From positions 1-14,501 of the forward strand of contig JANXVQ010000762.1 of assembly GCA_025351545.1 (NCBI GenBank): a DNA stretch of 14,501 bases, written 5' to 3'. Of the stretch, positions 1 to 7,026 are shown one piece after another. Source of the stretch: Spirosoma sp. (GTDB lineage: Bacteria; Bacteroidota; Bacteroidia; Cytophagales; Spirosomataceae). The position numbers were made by a program, and so were the translations under genes. Within the stretch, counting starts at the first letter, position 1, and every line of letters begins with the position of its first letter. Below the pieces are notes generated by a model. The model was given only the letters and a program-made list of their open reading frames with translations. It did not search any database and was not told where the DNA came from.

Positions 1-1
1 G

Positions 2-109
2 GGTACGGTAGAAGAAGTTGCCGCCCTTGCCGCCTGGATTTTATCTAAAGAAGCTAGTTTCAACACGGGCTTTATCTTCGATCTATCGGGCGGACGGGCT
101 ACTTATTAG
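2..109 (+). CDS. C-terminal end of a short-chain dehydrogenase/reductase (SDR), 5'-truncated by the window
   Basis: The frame is open from the window's left edge and gives 35 residues before TAG at 107-109. The peptide contains EEVAALAAWILSKEASFNTG followed by a hydrophobic strand and SGGRATY. This matches the usual C-terminal end of classical SDR enzymes: a helix with E-E-(V/I)-A, then a (D/E)AS(F/Y)-x-TG turn, then a strand ending in (D/S)GG near the terminus. SDRs are cytoplasmic NAD(P)-dependent oxidoreductases acting on alcohols, sugars or acyl carriers. The Rossmann glycines and the YxxxK catalytic motif lie outside the window, so substrate and subfamily cannot be given. No clear terminator hairpin follows the stop. 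The family call is fairly secure despite the short length. Confidence 0.8.
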   Translation, partial: GTVEEVAALAAWILSKEASFNTGFIFDLSGGRATY

Positions 110-1281
110 GTAGTTGTCGGGAGTGGTGCCGAACGTAGCGACGAAAGTGAAAACTCGATTAGTTACGAACCGGCGATCCCGTTACTGATGACTTTCCCTC
201 CAACTCTGTGATATACTTTTCACTGAGTGTATTCGGTTTCTACCCATTACGGTCGGCTAGTATGCGCTGCCCTCTGTGCCGAATTTGGGTAGCCGTTGGT
301 ATTTTGGTTAACGGAGTTGAAATCAATAAAATCGCCAATAACAACATTCACCTGTAGATAGCGCGTCCGGACATTGTTGGTTTGCCAACCGCCTGTGGTA
401 GCAATAACCAGCGCCCGGACATCGTCTTTATAGACTTCCAGTATTGGCATAATGATTTATTGGATTGCGTTCTACCGTTGTGCTTATAATCTATCTGTTG
501 TTGTCTCCAAAACTCATTCTTGAATGACGTAGTCCATTTTTGACTCATCAAGATCCACATACTAACTATATTGATTGTAGTAGTCTGGCAACTGCTGCGC
601 GAATAAGCAGGCTACCGTTGAAAACTATTCATAATGCTAAATAAGTAAAAATAAAGTTAAAGTTTTTATTTATGTATTCATAACTATCTGATGATTATAT
701 TAAGTATCAAGCGTATCCTTTCTGTTACATGAGTTGGGCTCTGTAATGATATTTATAGCGGTAACTGTTTTTTTTGAGGGTTGTTTTGTGTCATATGATC
801 AATTTGGCACGTAATTAGTGGGCACATACAAAATCGTAAGTAACATAATTGTTGTAATAGACTAGTAAAGTGTATATCTGGCATTAAAAATAAATTTATA
901 CGATTCACTGAAACTATTTTATTGTCATTTGTCTATCATAAATATACTTATATCTTAAATTGGTGATATTAAGGATTATTGATATTTTAACTGAATAGAC
1001 TATATTAATTTCTGTAAAATGCTGACTGATAGTAGATTAATCTAATAATTATAAATTATATTCTTCATTGTAGAGGGCTTTAGCCCGATATCCTCCTGTT
1101 TCATTTCATTGCCTTCCTTTCTACTTACGTGACAGTTCGAAAATGTCCATTGTATAAAATGGCATTCCGTTTGTCTGCCCCTGTAGTCGTTACCAAGCTA
1201 TAGATACAATCAAATTCTTATGTTCATTAAAAGATATGGACGAGTAATAAACTTGTTAATGTTTAATTAACTGTTAATTGT
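110..1281. other. Long intergenic region, AT-rich core, no supported gene
   Basis: This stretch of about 1.17 kb separates the SDR gene from the adhesin. I find no tRNA, no convincing protein gene and no mobile-element ends. Two overlapping short minus-strand reading frames (247-450 and 348-560) exist but resemble nothing I recognise and have no ribosome binding site. From about 640 onward the DNA becomes very AT-rich; by hand count 841-1080 is roughly 22% G+C, far below the surrounding genes. A short hairpin (GGGCTTTAGCCC, about 1076-1087) follows the AT-rich core. The region probably contains the adhesin promoter, but I found no good TTG-N19-TAnnTTTG match. A T8 tract near 769-776 lacks a strong stem in front of it. 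Confidence 0.6.
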
Positions 1282-3693
1282 ATGAAAGGAGACATTTATG
1301 TTACAAAGAAGTGCAAATCGGTGAGTTGTTTCGTTTGGAAAAAAATAGCTCAACGATACCAAATAGCTTGTTCGCTGGTATTTTTTGCAGCGCTGGCTCA
1401 TACGTCCGTTGCGCAAATCTCGGGTGTAGTCTATCGGGATTTTAACGAAGATGGGGTACGTAGTTTTACGGTTGCAACTCCTTCAGAAGGTGAGATCGGT
1501 GTAGGCGGTGTAATCGTAAATGTCTATAACAATGCCGGCTTAGCTGGAACGACTATAACTGGCTCAGCTATAACTACTGCTGGATCATACACGGTTACGG
1601 TGTCGGGTGTTGGCCCATATCGGGTCGATTTTATTGGCCTGCCAACCGGATATTATAATGGATTGCGTGGAACGGCAAGCGGAACTTCAGTCCAGTTTGT
1701 GGCTAGTTCACCAGCCACAAATATTAACTTAGGTATCAATTATCCAAGTGATTACTGTCAGGCCAGCCCTGGCTTTTTTGTGCCCTGTTACGTAAATGGT
1801 AATCCGTTGGGAACAGGTAATTCGGCTACTCAAGGGGTATTGATTTCCTTACCGTATAATAGTGTGGGCGATTCGCCGGCAGAATCAGCTATTGCTATAA
1901 ATAGCCAGGTAGGTACTGTATATGGCATTGCCTACCAACGGGAGGCTAAAAGTGTATTTTCTTCTGCTTTTGTAAAACGACACTCCGGACTTGGAACAGG
2001 TGGAGCCGGGGCAATATATATGACCAGGCCGGGTAGTGGCACGACTACGCTGTTTACTTCTTTACCAACTGCGGCTACGGCTATTTCAGCGGCCAGTCTA
2101 TCAGGTAATACTGTCGTCGGCACCAACGCTGCCAGAGGCCTCCCGGCAGCGACTACCACACAGAACCACGATCCTGTTACGTTTGATCAGGTTGGTAAAG
2201 CAGGACTGGGTGATTTGGAAATGTCGGAAGATGGTACGCAACTGTATGTCGTCAACTTAGGTGACCGTCGGTTATACCAAATTCCCATTATCAACCCCAC
2301 GAGTATTAACCCAACGGCGGGAACACCCACGAGTTTTTCCTTGCCGGCCGTTACCCAGACCGCGGGTAGTGTTTTCCGTCCATTCGCCTTGAAATACTAT
2401 CGGGGGCTTGTTTATATAGGCGGTGTTACCACGAATGAAGCCGTATCAACTACTGTCAACTCAGGCCTGGGCTCAACAGGAGGATCTACGCCATTGATTA
2501 CTCGGGATACAACGGGAATGAAAGCCATTGTCTATGAATTTAATCCCGTTGACAATACATTCACTCCCGTATTAAACTTTCCACTTACCTATAAAAAAGG
2601 CGCATCAGACAATGATCAGACTGGGGTGAGTCGTGCAGACCGGTGGTTCCCGTGGACAAATGTTGAGCCTGCAACGGGAACGCTGCCCAATCGCTATGCG
2701 CGTAATGATGGCGGCAATACAAGTTATCCTCAGCCTATTTTGGCTGGAATTGAGTTTGACGTGGATGGTTCAATGATTCTTAGCATACGCGACCGATTCG
2801 GTGATCAGTATGGTAACAGTAATTACACCACGAGCACTACAGATAATACGACGACTGTCAGGGCTATTGCGCCGGGAGATATTTTACGGGCAGGCAAATG
2901 CGATCCTGCCCGTAACCAGTGGACAATTGAAAGTAATGCCAGGATTTGCAATGGTGTAGCCACGTTGGGTGCTAATACGGCACAGGGGCCCGGCGGTGGT
3001 GAATATTATTATGGCGATGCTATTGCAGCCGGTAATGGTACTATTCCTTACCACGTAGAGATGAGCGAAGGCGGTCTGGCTTTGTTGCCGGGTCGAGGTG
3101 AGGTCGCTTCTATTGTTCTTGATCCAACTATTTCTGTTGACGCAGGGGGTATCCGACGATTTAAAAACTCCGATGGTTCGGGCAGCCCCGCCACAAGTGT
3201 GCAGATTTATAAAAGTGGCGATGTTTCCACCTACGGGAAAGCTAACGGCCTGGGCGATCTTGAAATAGGCTGTGATCTGCCACCTATTCAAATCGGAAAC
3301 CGCGTATGGCGGGATGTCAATAACAATGGTATACAAGATCCCGGCGAACCCGGCTTGGCTGGGATACAAGTAATATTGCGGGGGCCGGGTTCAACAACAA
3401 TTGCCACCGCAACGACTGATATCAATGGTGAGTATTATTTTTCCAGTGCTGTCGCTACAAATACAGCTAACTCAATTTCTAACTTAACGCTAACTGCGGG
3501 CGGAAGCTACACACTTAGCTTTCCAACCAGTGTTAGCGCGTTTAACATCAGTACATTCCCTAGTGCTGCCACGGGGACTAATGCAAACAGTATCGACTCC
3601 GACCCTAACGCGGCCGGTACAATTGCGTTCATCTTGGGGAATGCCGGTGAAAATAACTTTACATACGATGCCGGCTATGCTTGTGCGCCATGA
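1282..3693 (+). CDS. Secreted SdrD-B-domain adhesin-like protein, N-terminal part ending at an in-frame TGA
   Basis: This 803-residue protein begins with a signal peptide: basic residues, then a hydrophobic run (ACSLVFFAALAHTSVAQ), with likely cleavage near residue 45. Residues about 46-152 form a first SdrD-B/Cna-B-like domain that opens with a DFNEDG calcium-type loop. Residues about 155-665 are a long beta-rich middle with GLGDLE-SEDG-type strands (near residue 308, with GLGDLE again near 655), suggestive of a beta-propeller. Residues about 669-800 are a second SdrD-B domain with the clear loop DVNNNGIQDPGE. Such domains act as rigid, calcium-stabilised stalks in surface or secreted proteins, so an adhesion role is inferred. 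The stop at 3691-3693 is followed in the same frame by Ig-like repeats, so this is probably the front of a protein of about 1,215 residues. The start is uncertain: ATG at 1282 gives a long 45-residue signal, while an in-frame GTG at 1321 would give a more normal 32-residue signal. Confidence 0.85.
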   Translation: MKGDIYVTKKCKSVSCFVWKKIAQRYQIACSLVFFAALAHTSVAQISGVVYRDFNEDGVRSFTVATPSEGEIGVGGVIVNVYNNAGLAGTTITGSAITTAGSYTVTVSGVGPYRVDFIGLPTGYYNGLRGTASGTSVQFVASSPATNINLGINYPSDYCQASPGFFVPCYVNGNPLGTGNSATQGVLISLPYNSVGDSPAESAIAINSQVGTVYGIAYQREAKSVFSSAFVKRHSGLGTGGAGAIYMTRPGSGTTTLFTSLPTAATAISAASLSGNTVVGTNAARGLPAATTTQNHDPVTFDQVGKAGLGDLEMSEDGTQLYVVNLGDRRLYQIPIINPTSINPTAGTPTSFSLPAVTQTAGSVFRPFALKYYRGLVYIGGVTTNEAVSTTVNSGLGSTGGSTPLITRDTTGMKAIVYEFNPVDNTFTPVLNFPLTYKKGASDNDQTGVSRADRWFPWTNVEPATGTLPNRYARNDGGNTSYPQPILAGIEFDVDGSMILSIRDRFGDQYGNSNYTTSTTDNTTTVRAIAPGDILRAGKCDPARNQWTIESNARICNGVATLGANTAQGPGGGEYYYGDAIAAGNGTIPYHVEMSEGGLALLPGRGEVASIVLDPTISVDAGGIRRFKNSDGSGSPATSVQIYKSGDVSTYGKANGLGDLEIGCDLPPIQIGNRVWRDVNNNGIQDPGEPGLAGIQVILRGPGSTTIATATTDINGEYYFSSAVATNTANSISNLTLTAGGSYTLSFPTSVSAFNISTFPSAATGTNANSIDSDPNAAGTIAFILGNAGENNFTYDAGYACAP
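1285..1324 (+). promoter_or_regulatory. Shine-Dalgarno-like AAAGGAG followed by an overlapping 8-codon ORF
   Basis: AAAGGAG at 1285-1291 sits six bases before an ATG at 1298-1300. That ATG is out of frame with the adhesin and encodes only MLQRSANR before TGA at 1322-1324. The motif lies inside codons 2-4 of the adhesin if ATG 1282 is its start. The tiny ORF ends next to the alternative in-frame GTG at 1321, so translational coupling to that start is possible. Strong Shine-Dalgarno sequences are uncommon in Bacteroidota, which makes the placement notable, but it may be chance. Confidence 0.3.
3691..3693 (+). other. In-frame TGA interrupting the adhesin reading frame
   Basis: The frame reads GCG CCA TGA GCC TTA ACT, and continues open to 4929 with no frame change. 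Residues just after the stop (ALTLTS, then TICAG) align with the start of the following Ig-like repeats (VVTLSS, then TICAG). The stop therefore sits at the junction between the second SdrD-B domain and the first Ig-like repeat, and the coding character is unbroken on both sides. A single-base substitution or sequencing error would explain it. Confidence 0.8.
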
Positions 3694-3711
3694 GCCTTAA
3701 CTCTGACCTCC

Positions 3712-4929
3712 ATGACGATTTGTGCGGGCCGGACGGTAAGCTTAACCGCCACGGCGGGCTTTAGCAGTTATACTTTTTCGACTGGGCTTACTCAGGTAGG
3801 CACCACCAATCAGGCCACCGGTGCTGCTGCGGGCTCCTACTCGGTCACGGCCATTAATAGTGCAGGTTGCTCAAATACGGCCACGGGTAGCATTACGGTC
3901 AATCCGAATCCCGTCGTCACGCTTTCATCGGCTACGATTTGTGCTGGTCAATCAGCAACGTTAATTGCTGTAGCGGGTTATACTAATTATAGTTTTTCCG
4001 CTGGATTGACTTCAATGCCGGGTCAACCCAATATAGCTACGGGTACGGTGGGGGGCGCTTATAGTGTCACGGCTACGAGCAGCGCAAGTTGCTCTGGCTC
4101 TGCTACAGGCAATATAACAGTTAATCCGAAGCCAACGGCCGTTATTACGGTTATCAGAACAACGATTTGTCAGGGCGAAAGTGCAACGTTGACAGCCAGC
4201 GGGGGCGCCACATATGTATGGTCTACCAGGGAGCAAAGTGCGTCAATTGTTGTTGCCACAAGTGGCGTATATTCTGTAACGGTTAACACCGTAAATGGAT
4301 GTTCGGATATTGCCAGCACGACGATTACGGTCAATCCCGCGCCGGTGCTAACGGTGACCTCAGCAACAGTTTGTCCGGGCCAATCGGCAACGTTGACCGT
4401 GGGTGGCTGTGAAGGTGGAAAGATTGTTTGGTCTAAGGCCGAAACCACCGCCAGCATACTGGTATCGCCTTCTATAACAACGACTTATTCGGCTACCTGT
4501 ACAGTCGCAACGGGTTGTTCATCGACGATATCAACAATGGTTATAGTTAATAAAATTCCGTCTTACACGGCAGTGCCTCACGCAGTAACAGCCAGCTGCA
4601 CAGGACCCGTGGCGAATAACAACGCCCGAATTGATCTGACGACATTGCAAAATACCGACCGTGCCGACATTGTTGCGGGAAGTAGTTACGGAACTGGTCC
4701 GGTTTATGGAGCGCCGACGAATATAACCGTAACGGCTGGTGCTGTTAGCTTCGCGAACCTGCCGAATCCGGGAACGAGCCAGCCATACACCATTCGGTTA
4801 TTTTCGGCAGGAACTTGTCATACAGATGTAACGGTGATTGTCGAACCAGCTATTTGTAATTGCCCACTTTCGAAATGTGTACCATTTCTTATTCAGCAAA
4901 ACAGAACTGGTCGAATGGCCTTGCGATAA
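3712..4929 (+). CDS. Ig-like repeat C-terminal half of the adhesin, separated from its N-terminal half by an in-frame stop
   Basis: The frame from ATG 3712 gives 405 residues, in the same frame as the upstream adhesin. Four Ig-like repeats of about 70-75 residues each open with a T(I/V)C-x-G motif, at residues 2-6, 75-79, 151-155 and 220-224. They usually close with GxYSVT and ITVNPxP before the next repeat. Residues about 285-380 form a different beta-rich domain, and the protein ends in a Cys-rich tail (CNCPLSKCVPF). There is no signal peptide and no ribosome binding site before ATG 3712, so independent expression as a secreted protein is unlikely. It is best read as the distal stalk of the upstream protein, either a pseudogene fragment or reached only by readthrough. 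I do not recognise a canonical type IX secretion C-terminal domain. The strong terminator beginning 28 bases after the stop marks the end of the unit. Confidence 0.75.
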   Translation: MTICAGRTVSLTATAGFSSYTFSTGLTQVGTTNQATGAAAGSYSVTAINSAGCSNTATGSITVNPNPVVTLSSATICAGQSATLIAVAGYTNYSFSAGLTSMPGQPNIATGTVGGAYSVTATSSASCSGSATGNITVNPKPTAVITVIRTTICQGESATLTASGGATYVWSTREQSASIVVATSGVYSVTVNTVNGCSDIASTTITVNPAPVLTVTSATVCPGQSATLTVGGCEGGKIVWSKAETTASILVSPSITTTYSATCTVATGCSSTISTMVIVNKIPSYTAVPHAVTASCTGPVANNNARIDLTTLQNTDRADIVAGSSYGTGPVYGAPTNITVTAGAVSFANLPNPGTSQPYTIRLFSAGTCHTDVTVIVEPAICNCPLSKCVPFLIQQNRTGRMALR

Positions 4930-4940
4930 GTCAGTAAGCG

Positions 4941-5058
4941 GTTGACATATTGATTGATAAAACCCCGGCGAAACTATCTCGCCGGGGTTTTATTATGGTG
5001 CTTATTTATTTTTTATCTATAAAGAAGGCGTACGTTGTCTCAGCCAGTTGACATATTG
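4941..5058 (+). repeat. 12-bp direct repeat GTTGACATATTG flanking the terminator
   Basis: GTTGACATATTG occurs exactly at 4941-4952 and again at 5047-5058, 106 bases apart, with the intrinsic terminator between the copies. The second copy runs into TTGGTAAA, similar to the 8-base units further downstream. A related partial copy (AGTTGAC) occurs near 5093. This looks like a small decaying intergenic repeat family rather than a transposon end; no transposase is present. Confidence 0.6.
4957..4993 (+). terminator. Strong intrinsic terminator after the adhesin
   Basis: A perfect stem with arms 4957-4971 and 4979-4993 encloses a 7-base loop. The GC-rich core is CCCCGGCGA pairing with TCGCCGGGG, flanked by A4 on the left and T4 on the right. 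It begins 28 bases after the adhesin stop. The A/T flanks mean it could stop transcription from either direction. Confidence 0.92.
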
Positions 5059-5108
5059 GTAAAGTAAACCAGTCTATATCGGCTCTTTATATAGTTGACG
5101 AAACGAAA

Positions 5109-5152
5109 TTGGTAAGTTGGTCAATTGGTTAAATATGATTTAACCAATTGAC
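5109..5152 (+). repeat. 8-bp tandem repeat merging into a perfect 14-bp hairpin
   Basis: Three back-to-back copies of the 8-mer TTGGTNAR occupy 5109-5132. The last part forms the left arm of a perfect inverted repeat: GTCAATTGGTTAAA at 5120-5133 pairs with its exact complement at 5139-5152 across the 5-base loop TATGA. It lies 82 bases upstream of the first FAD oxidoreductase start. It has no T-tract and is AT-rich, so a terminator is unlikely. A repressor operator, an mRNA leader hairpin or a mobile intergenic repeat are all possible. Confidence 0.75.
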
Positions 5153-5233
5153 TATGAATTAATAATGTGCTCATCTTCTTGTTGAAATCACTCACGCTGG
5201 TGTTCAAAAGCCACAAGCCAATACGTATTCCTT

Positions 5234-6970
5234 ATGAATGTTTCTAATCAGTTAGATCTCACAAAAAAGGGCTTTGTTAACACTGCTTTGTTGATAATCC
5301 TTGTCGGTCTAAGTGCGCTGATTCTCCCGTTTCTCATCACTACTTCCGTTGCCCAATCCGCTCAAACTCCCAAGGCTGCGGTGCGGCATGCCGACGTAAT
5401 CATTTATGGGGGCACAGCGTCGGCTGTGATGGCCGCCGTGCAAGTTAAAAAGATGGGAAAATCGGTTATTATCGTTTCGCCAGATATCCATTTAGGCGGT
5501 TTATCGTCGGGTGGATTGGGCTTCACCGACACGGGTAATAAAGAAGTAATTGGTGGGCTTGCCCGTGAATTTTACCAGCGATTGTATCAGCATTACCAGA
5601 AAAAAGATTCCTGGAAATGGCAGAAACCCGAGGACTATGGCAACAAAGGACAGGGTACGCCCGCTCTCGATGGTGCCAGCCGAACGATGTGGATTTTTGA
5701 ACCCCATGCCGCTGAGCAGGTTTTTGAGGATTTCGCCCGGGAGTACAAGCTGGTGATTTATCGTAATGAGTGGCTCGACCGATCCGAAAAAGGTATCCTG
5801 AAAAAATCCGGTACTATCCGTTCGTTTCGCACGTTGAGCGGCACGGTCTACGAAGGAAAAATGTTTATCGATGCCACGTACGAAGGCGACCTTATGGCGG
5901 TGGCTGGTGTGAAGTATCATGTGGGGCGCGAAGCCAACAGCGTATATGGCGAAACCTGGGACGGTGTGCAGGCAGGCGTTTTTCAACATGGGCATCACTT
6001 CAAGGCCAATGTTAGCCCGTATAAAATACCGGGTGATCCCGCCAGTGGATTACTCCCCGAAATCTCCCCCGATAAACCGGGCGATAACGGGACCGGCGAC
6101 CACAAAATACAGGCTTACTGTTTCAGGATGTGTCTGAGCAATCATCCCGATAATCGGGTGCCTTTTTCCAGGCCCGCTGGTTATGATCCCGGTCGTTACG
6201 AATTGCTGGCCCGTGTATTTGCAACGGGCTGGCGCGAAACGTTCGATAAGTTTGACCCGATTCCCAATCGCAAAACGGATACAAATAATCACGGCCCGTT
6301 CAGTACCGATTATATCGGCAAAAATTATGATTACCCTGAGGCTACGTATGAACGCCGAAAGCAAATCATAAAGGAGCATGAACTGTATCAGAAAGGGCTT
6401 CTCTACTTTTTAGCGAATGATTCTCAGGTTCCGGCCGATGTGCAGAAACCCATGCAGCAATGGGGATTGGCCAAAGATGAATTTCTGGATAATGGTAACT
6501 GGCCGCATCAGCTCTACATTCGCGAAGCACGGCGGATGCTCGGTGTATTTGTGATGAAAGAAGCCGACGCTTTAGGTAAGACCACTGTTCTCCAACCGAT
6601 AGGCATGGGTTCATACGCGCTGGACGCCCATAATTCCCAGCGGTATGTAAAAGCCGACGGTTTTGTGCAGAATGAAGGCGACATTGGTGTACATCCCGAG
6701 AAGCCATATTCCATCGCTTACGGAGCCATTCTTCCCAAAGAAAATGAATGTGCTAATTTGCTGGTGCCGGTGTGTTTATCTAGTTCGCACATTGCTTATG
6801 GCTCCATTCGTATGGAACCTGTGTTCATGATTTTGGGGCAAACGGCGGCAACCGCGGCTGTGCTTTCCATCAACAATAAGGTGTCTCCGCAGCAGTTGCC
6901 GTACAAGACACTGAGCACTGCTTTACTAAACGATAAACAACGATTAACCTTGAATGCACAGTCAAAATAG
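5234..6970 (+). CDS. Exported FAD-dependent oxidoreductase (PF12831 type), Sec-like signal
   Basis: This 578-residue protein starts with a Lys-containing n-region and a long hydrophobic stretch (about residues 13-40) ending in SVAQ, a Sec-type signal or anchor with no twin arginine. The FAD-binding Rossmann start is ADVIIYGGTASAVMAAVQ at 53-70; its glycines (GGTASA) differ from the textbook GxGxxG but fit the GGT(S/A) variant common in this family. HLGGLSSGGLGFTDTG (86-101) and a C-terminal block around LLVPVCLSSSHIAYGSIRME are further family hallmarks, the latter closing the FAD site. Family members are often loosely labelled FAD-dependent oxidoreductase or xanthan lyase; the real substrate is unknown. 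An acyl-sugar, glycan or other polymer is plausible only from context. It is followed 56 bases later by a second member of the family, probably co-transcribed. Confidence 0.88.
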   Translation: MNVSNQLDLTKKGFVNTALLIILVGLSALILPFLITTSVAQSAQTPKAAVRHADVIIYGGTASAVMAAVQVKKMGKSVIIVSPDIHLGGLSSGGLGFTDTGNKEVIGGLAREFYQRLYQHYQKKDSWKWQKPEDYGNKGQGTPALDGASRTMWIFEPHAAEQVFEDFAREYKLVIYRNEWLDRSEKGILKKSGTIRSFRTLSGTVYEGKMFIDATYEGDLMAVAGVKYHVGREANSVYGETWDGVQAGVFQHGHHFKANVSPYKIPGDPASGLLPEISPDKPGDNGTGDHKIQAYCFRMCLSNHPDNRVPFSRPAGYDPGRYELLARVFATGWRETFDKFDPIPNRKTDTNNHGPFSTDYIGKNYDYPEATYERRKQIIKEHELYQKGLLYFLANDSQVPADVQKPMQQWGLAKDEFLDNGNWPHQLYIREARRMLGVFVMKEADALGKTTVLQPIGMGSYALDAHNSQRYVKADGFVQNEGDIGVHPEKPYSIAYGAILPKENECANLLVPVCLSSSHIAYGSIRMEPVFMILGQTAATAAVLSINNKVSPQQLPYKTLSTALLNDKQRLTLNAQSK

Positions 6971-7026
6971 ATAGTTAGTTTTCGTTGTACATTTAGCTGC
7001 GGATTAAGGATTCGTAAAGAGCACGT

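Noticed and set aside
146..224. AGTGAAAA and TTTTCACT as an inverted repeat after the SDR gene
   Set aside because: Only 8 bp with a 63-base spacer; expected by chance and not placed like a terminator.
247..450. 67-codon minus-strand reading frame, with an overlapping 70-codon one at 348-560
   Set aside because: Neither resembles a family I know, neither has a ribosome binding site, and they overlap in different frames. At most one could be real; a gene remnant is possible but unsupported.
700..776. Possible terminator before the T8 tract near 769-776
   Set aside because: The only stem I can draw is about 5 bp (GTTAC with GTAAC) with a loop of more than 30 bases, too weak for an intrinsic terminator.
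2884..3369. 161-codon minus-strand reading frame inside the adhesin
   Set aside because: It is antisense to a well-supported coding region with clear SdrD-B motifs and has no recognisable protein features of its own.
3691..3693. Selenocysteine decoding of the internal TGA
   Set aside because: The site is a domain linker in a structural protein, not a redox centre, and no SECIS-like hairpin is evident directly after it. Mutation or sequencing error is simpler.
3712..4545. Ig-like repeats considered as DNA tandem repeats or a CRISPR-like array
   Set aside because: The periodicity (about 210-230 bases) is at protein level with diverged DNA; it is explained by repeated Ig-like domains.
5501..5998. 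165-codon minus-strand reading frame inside the first FAD oxidoreductase
   Set aside because: The plus-strand protein has family motifs throughout this stretch; the antisense product has low-plausibility composition.
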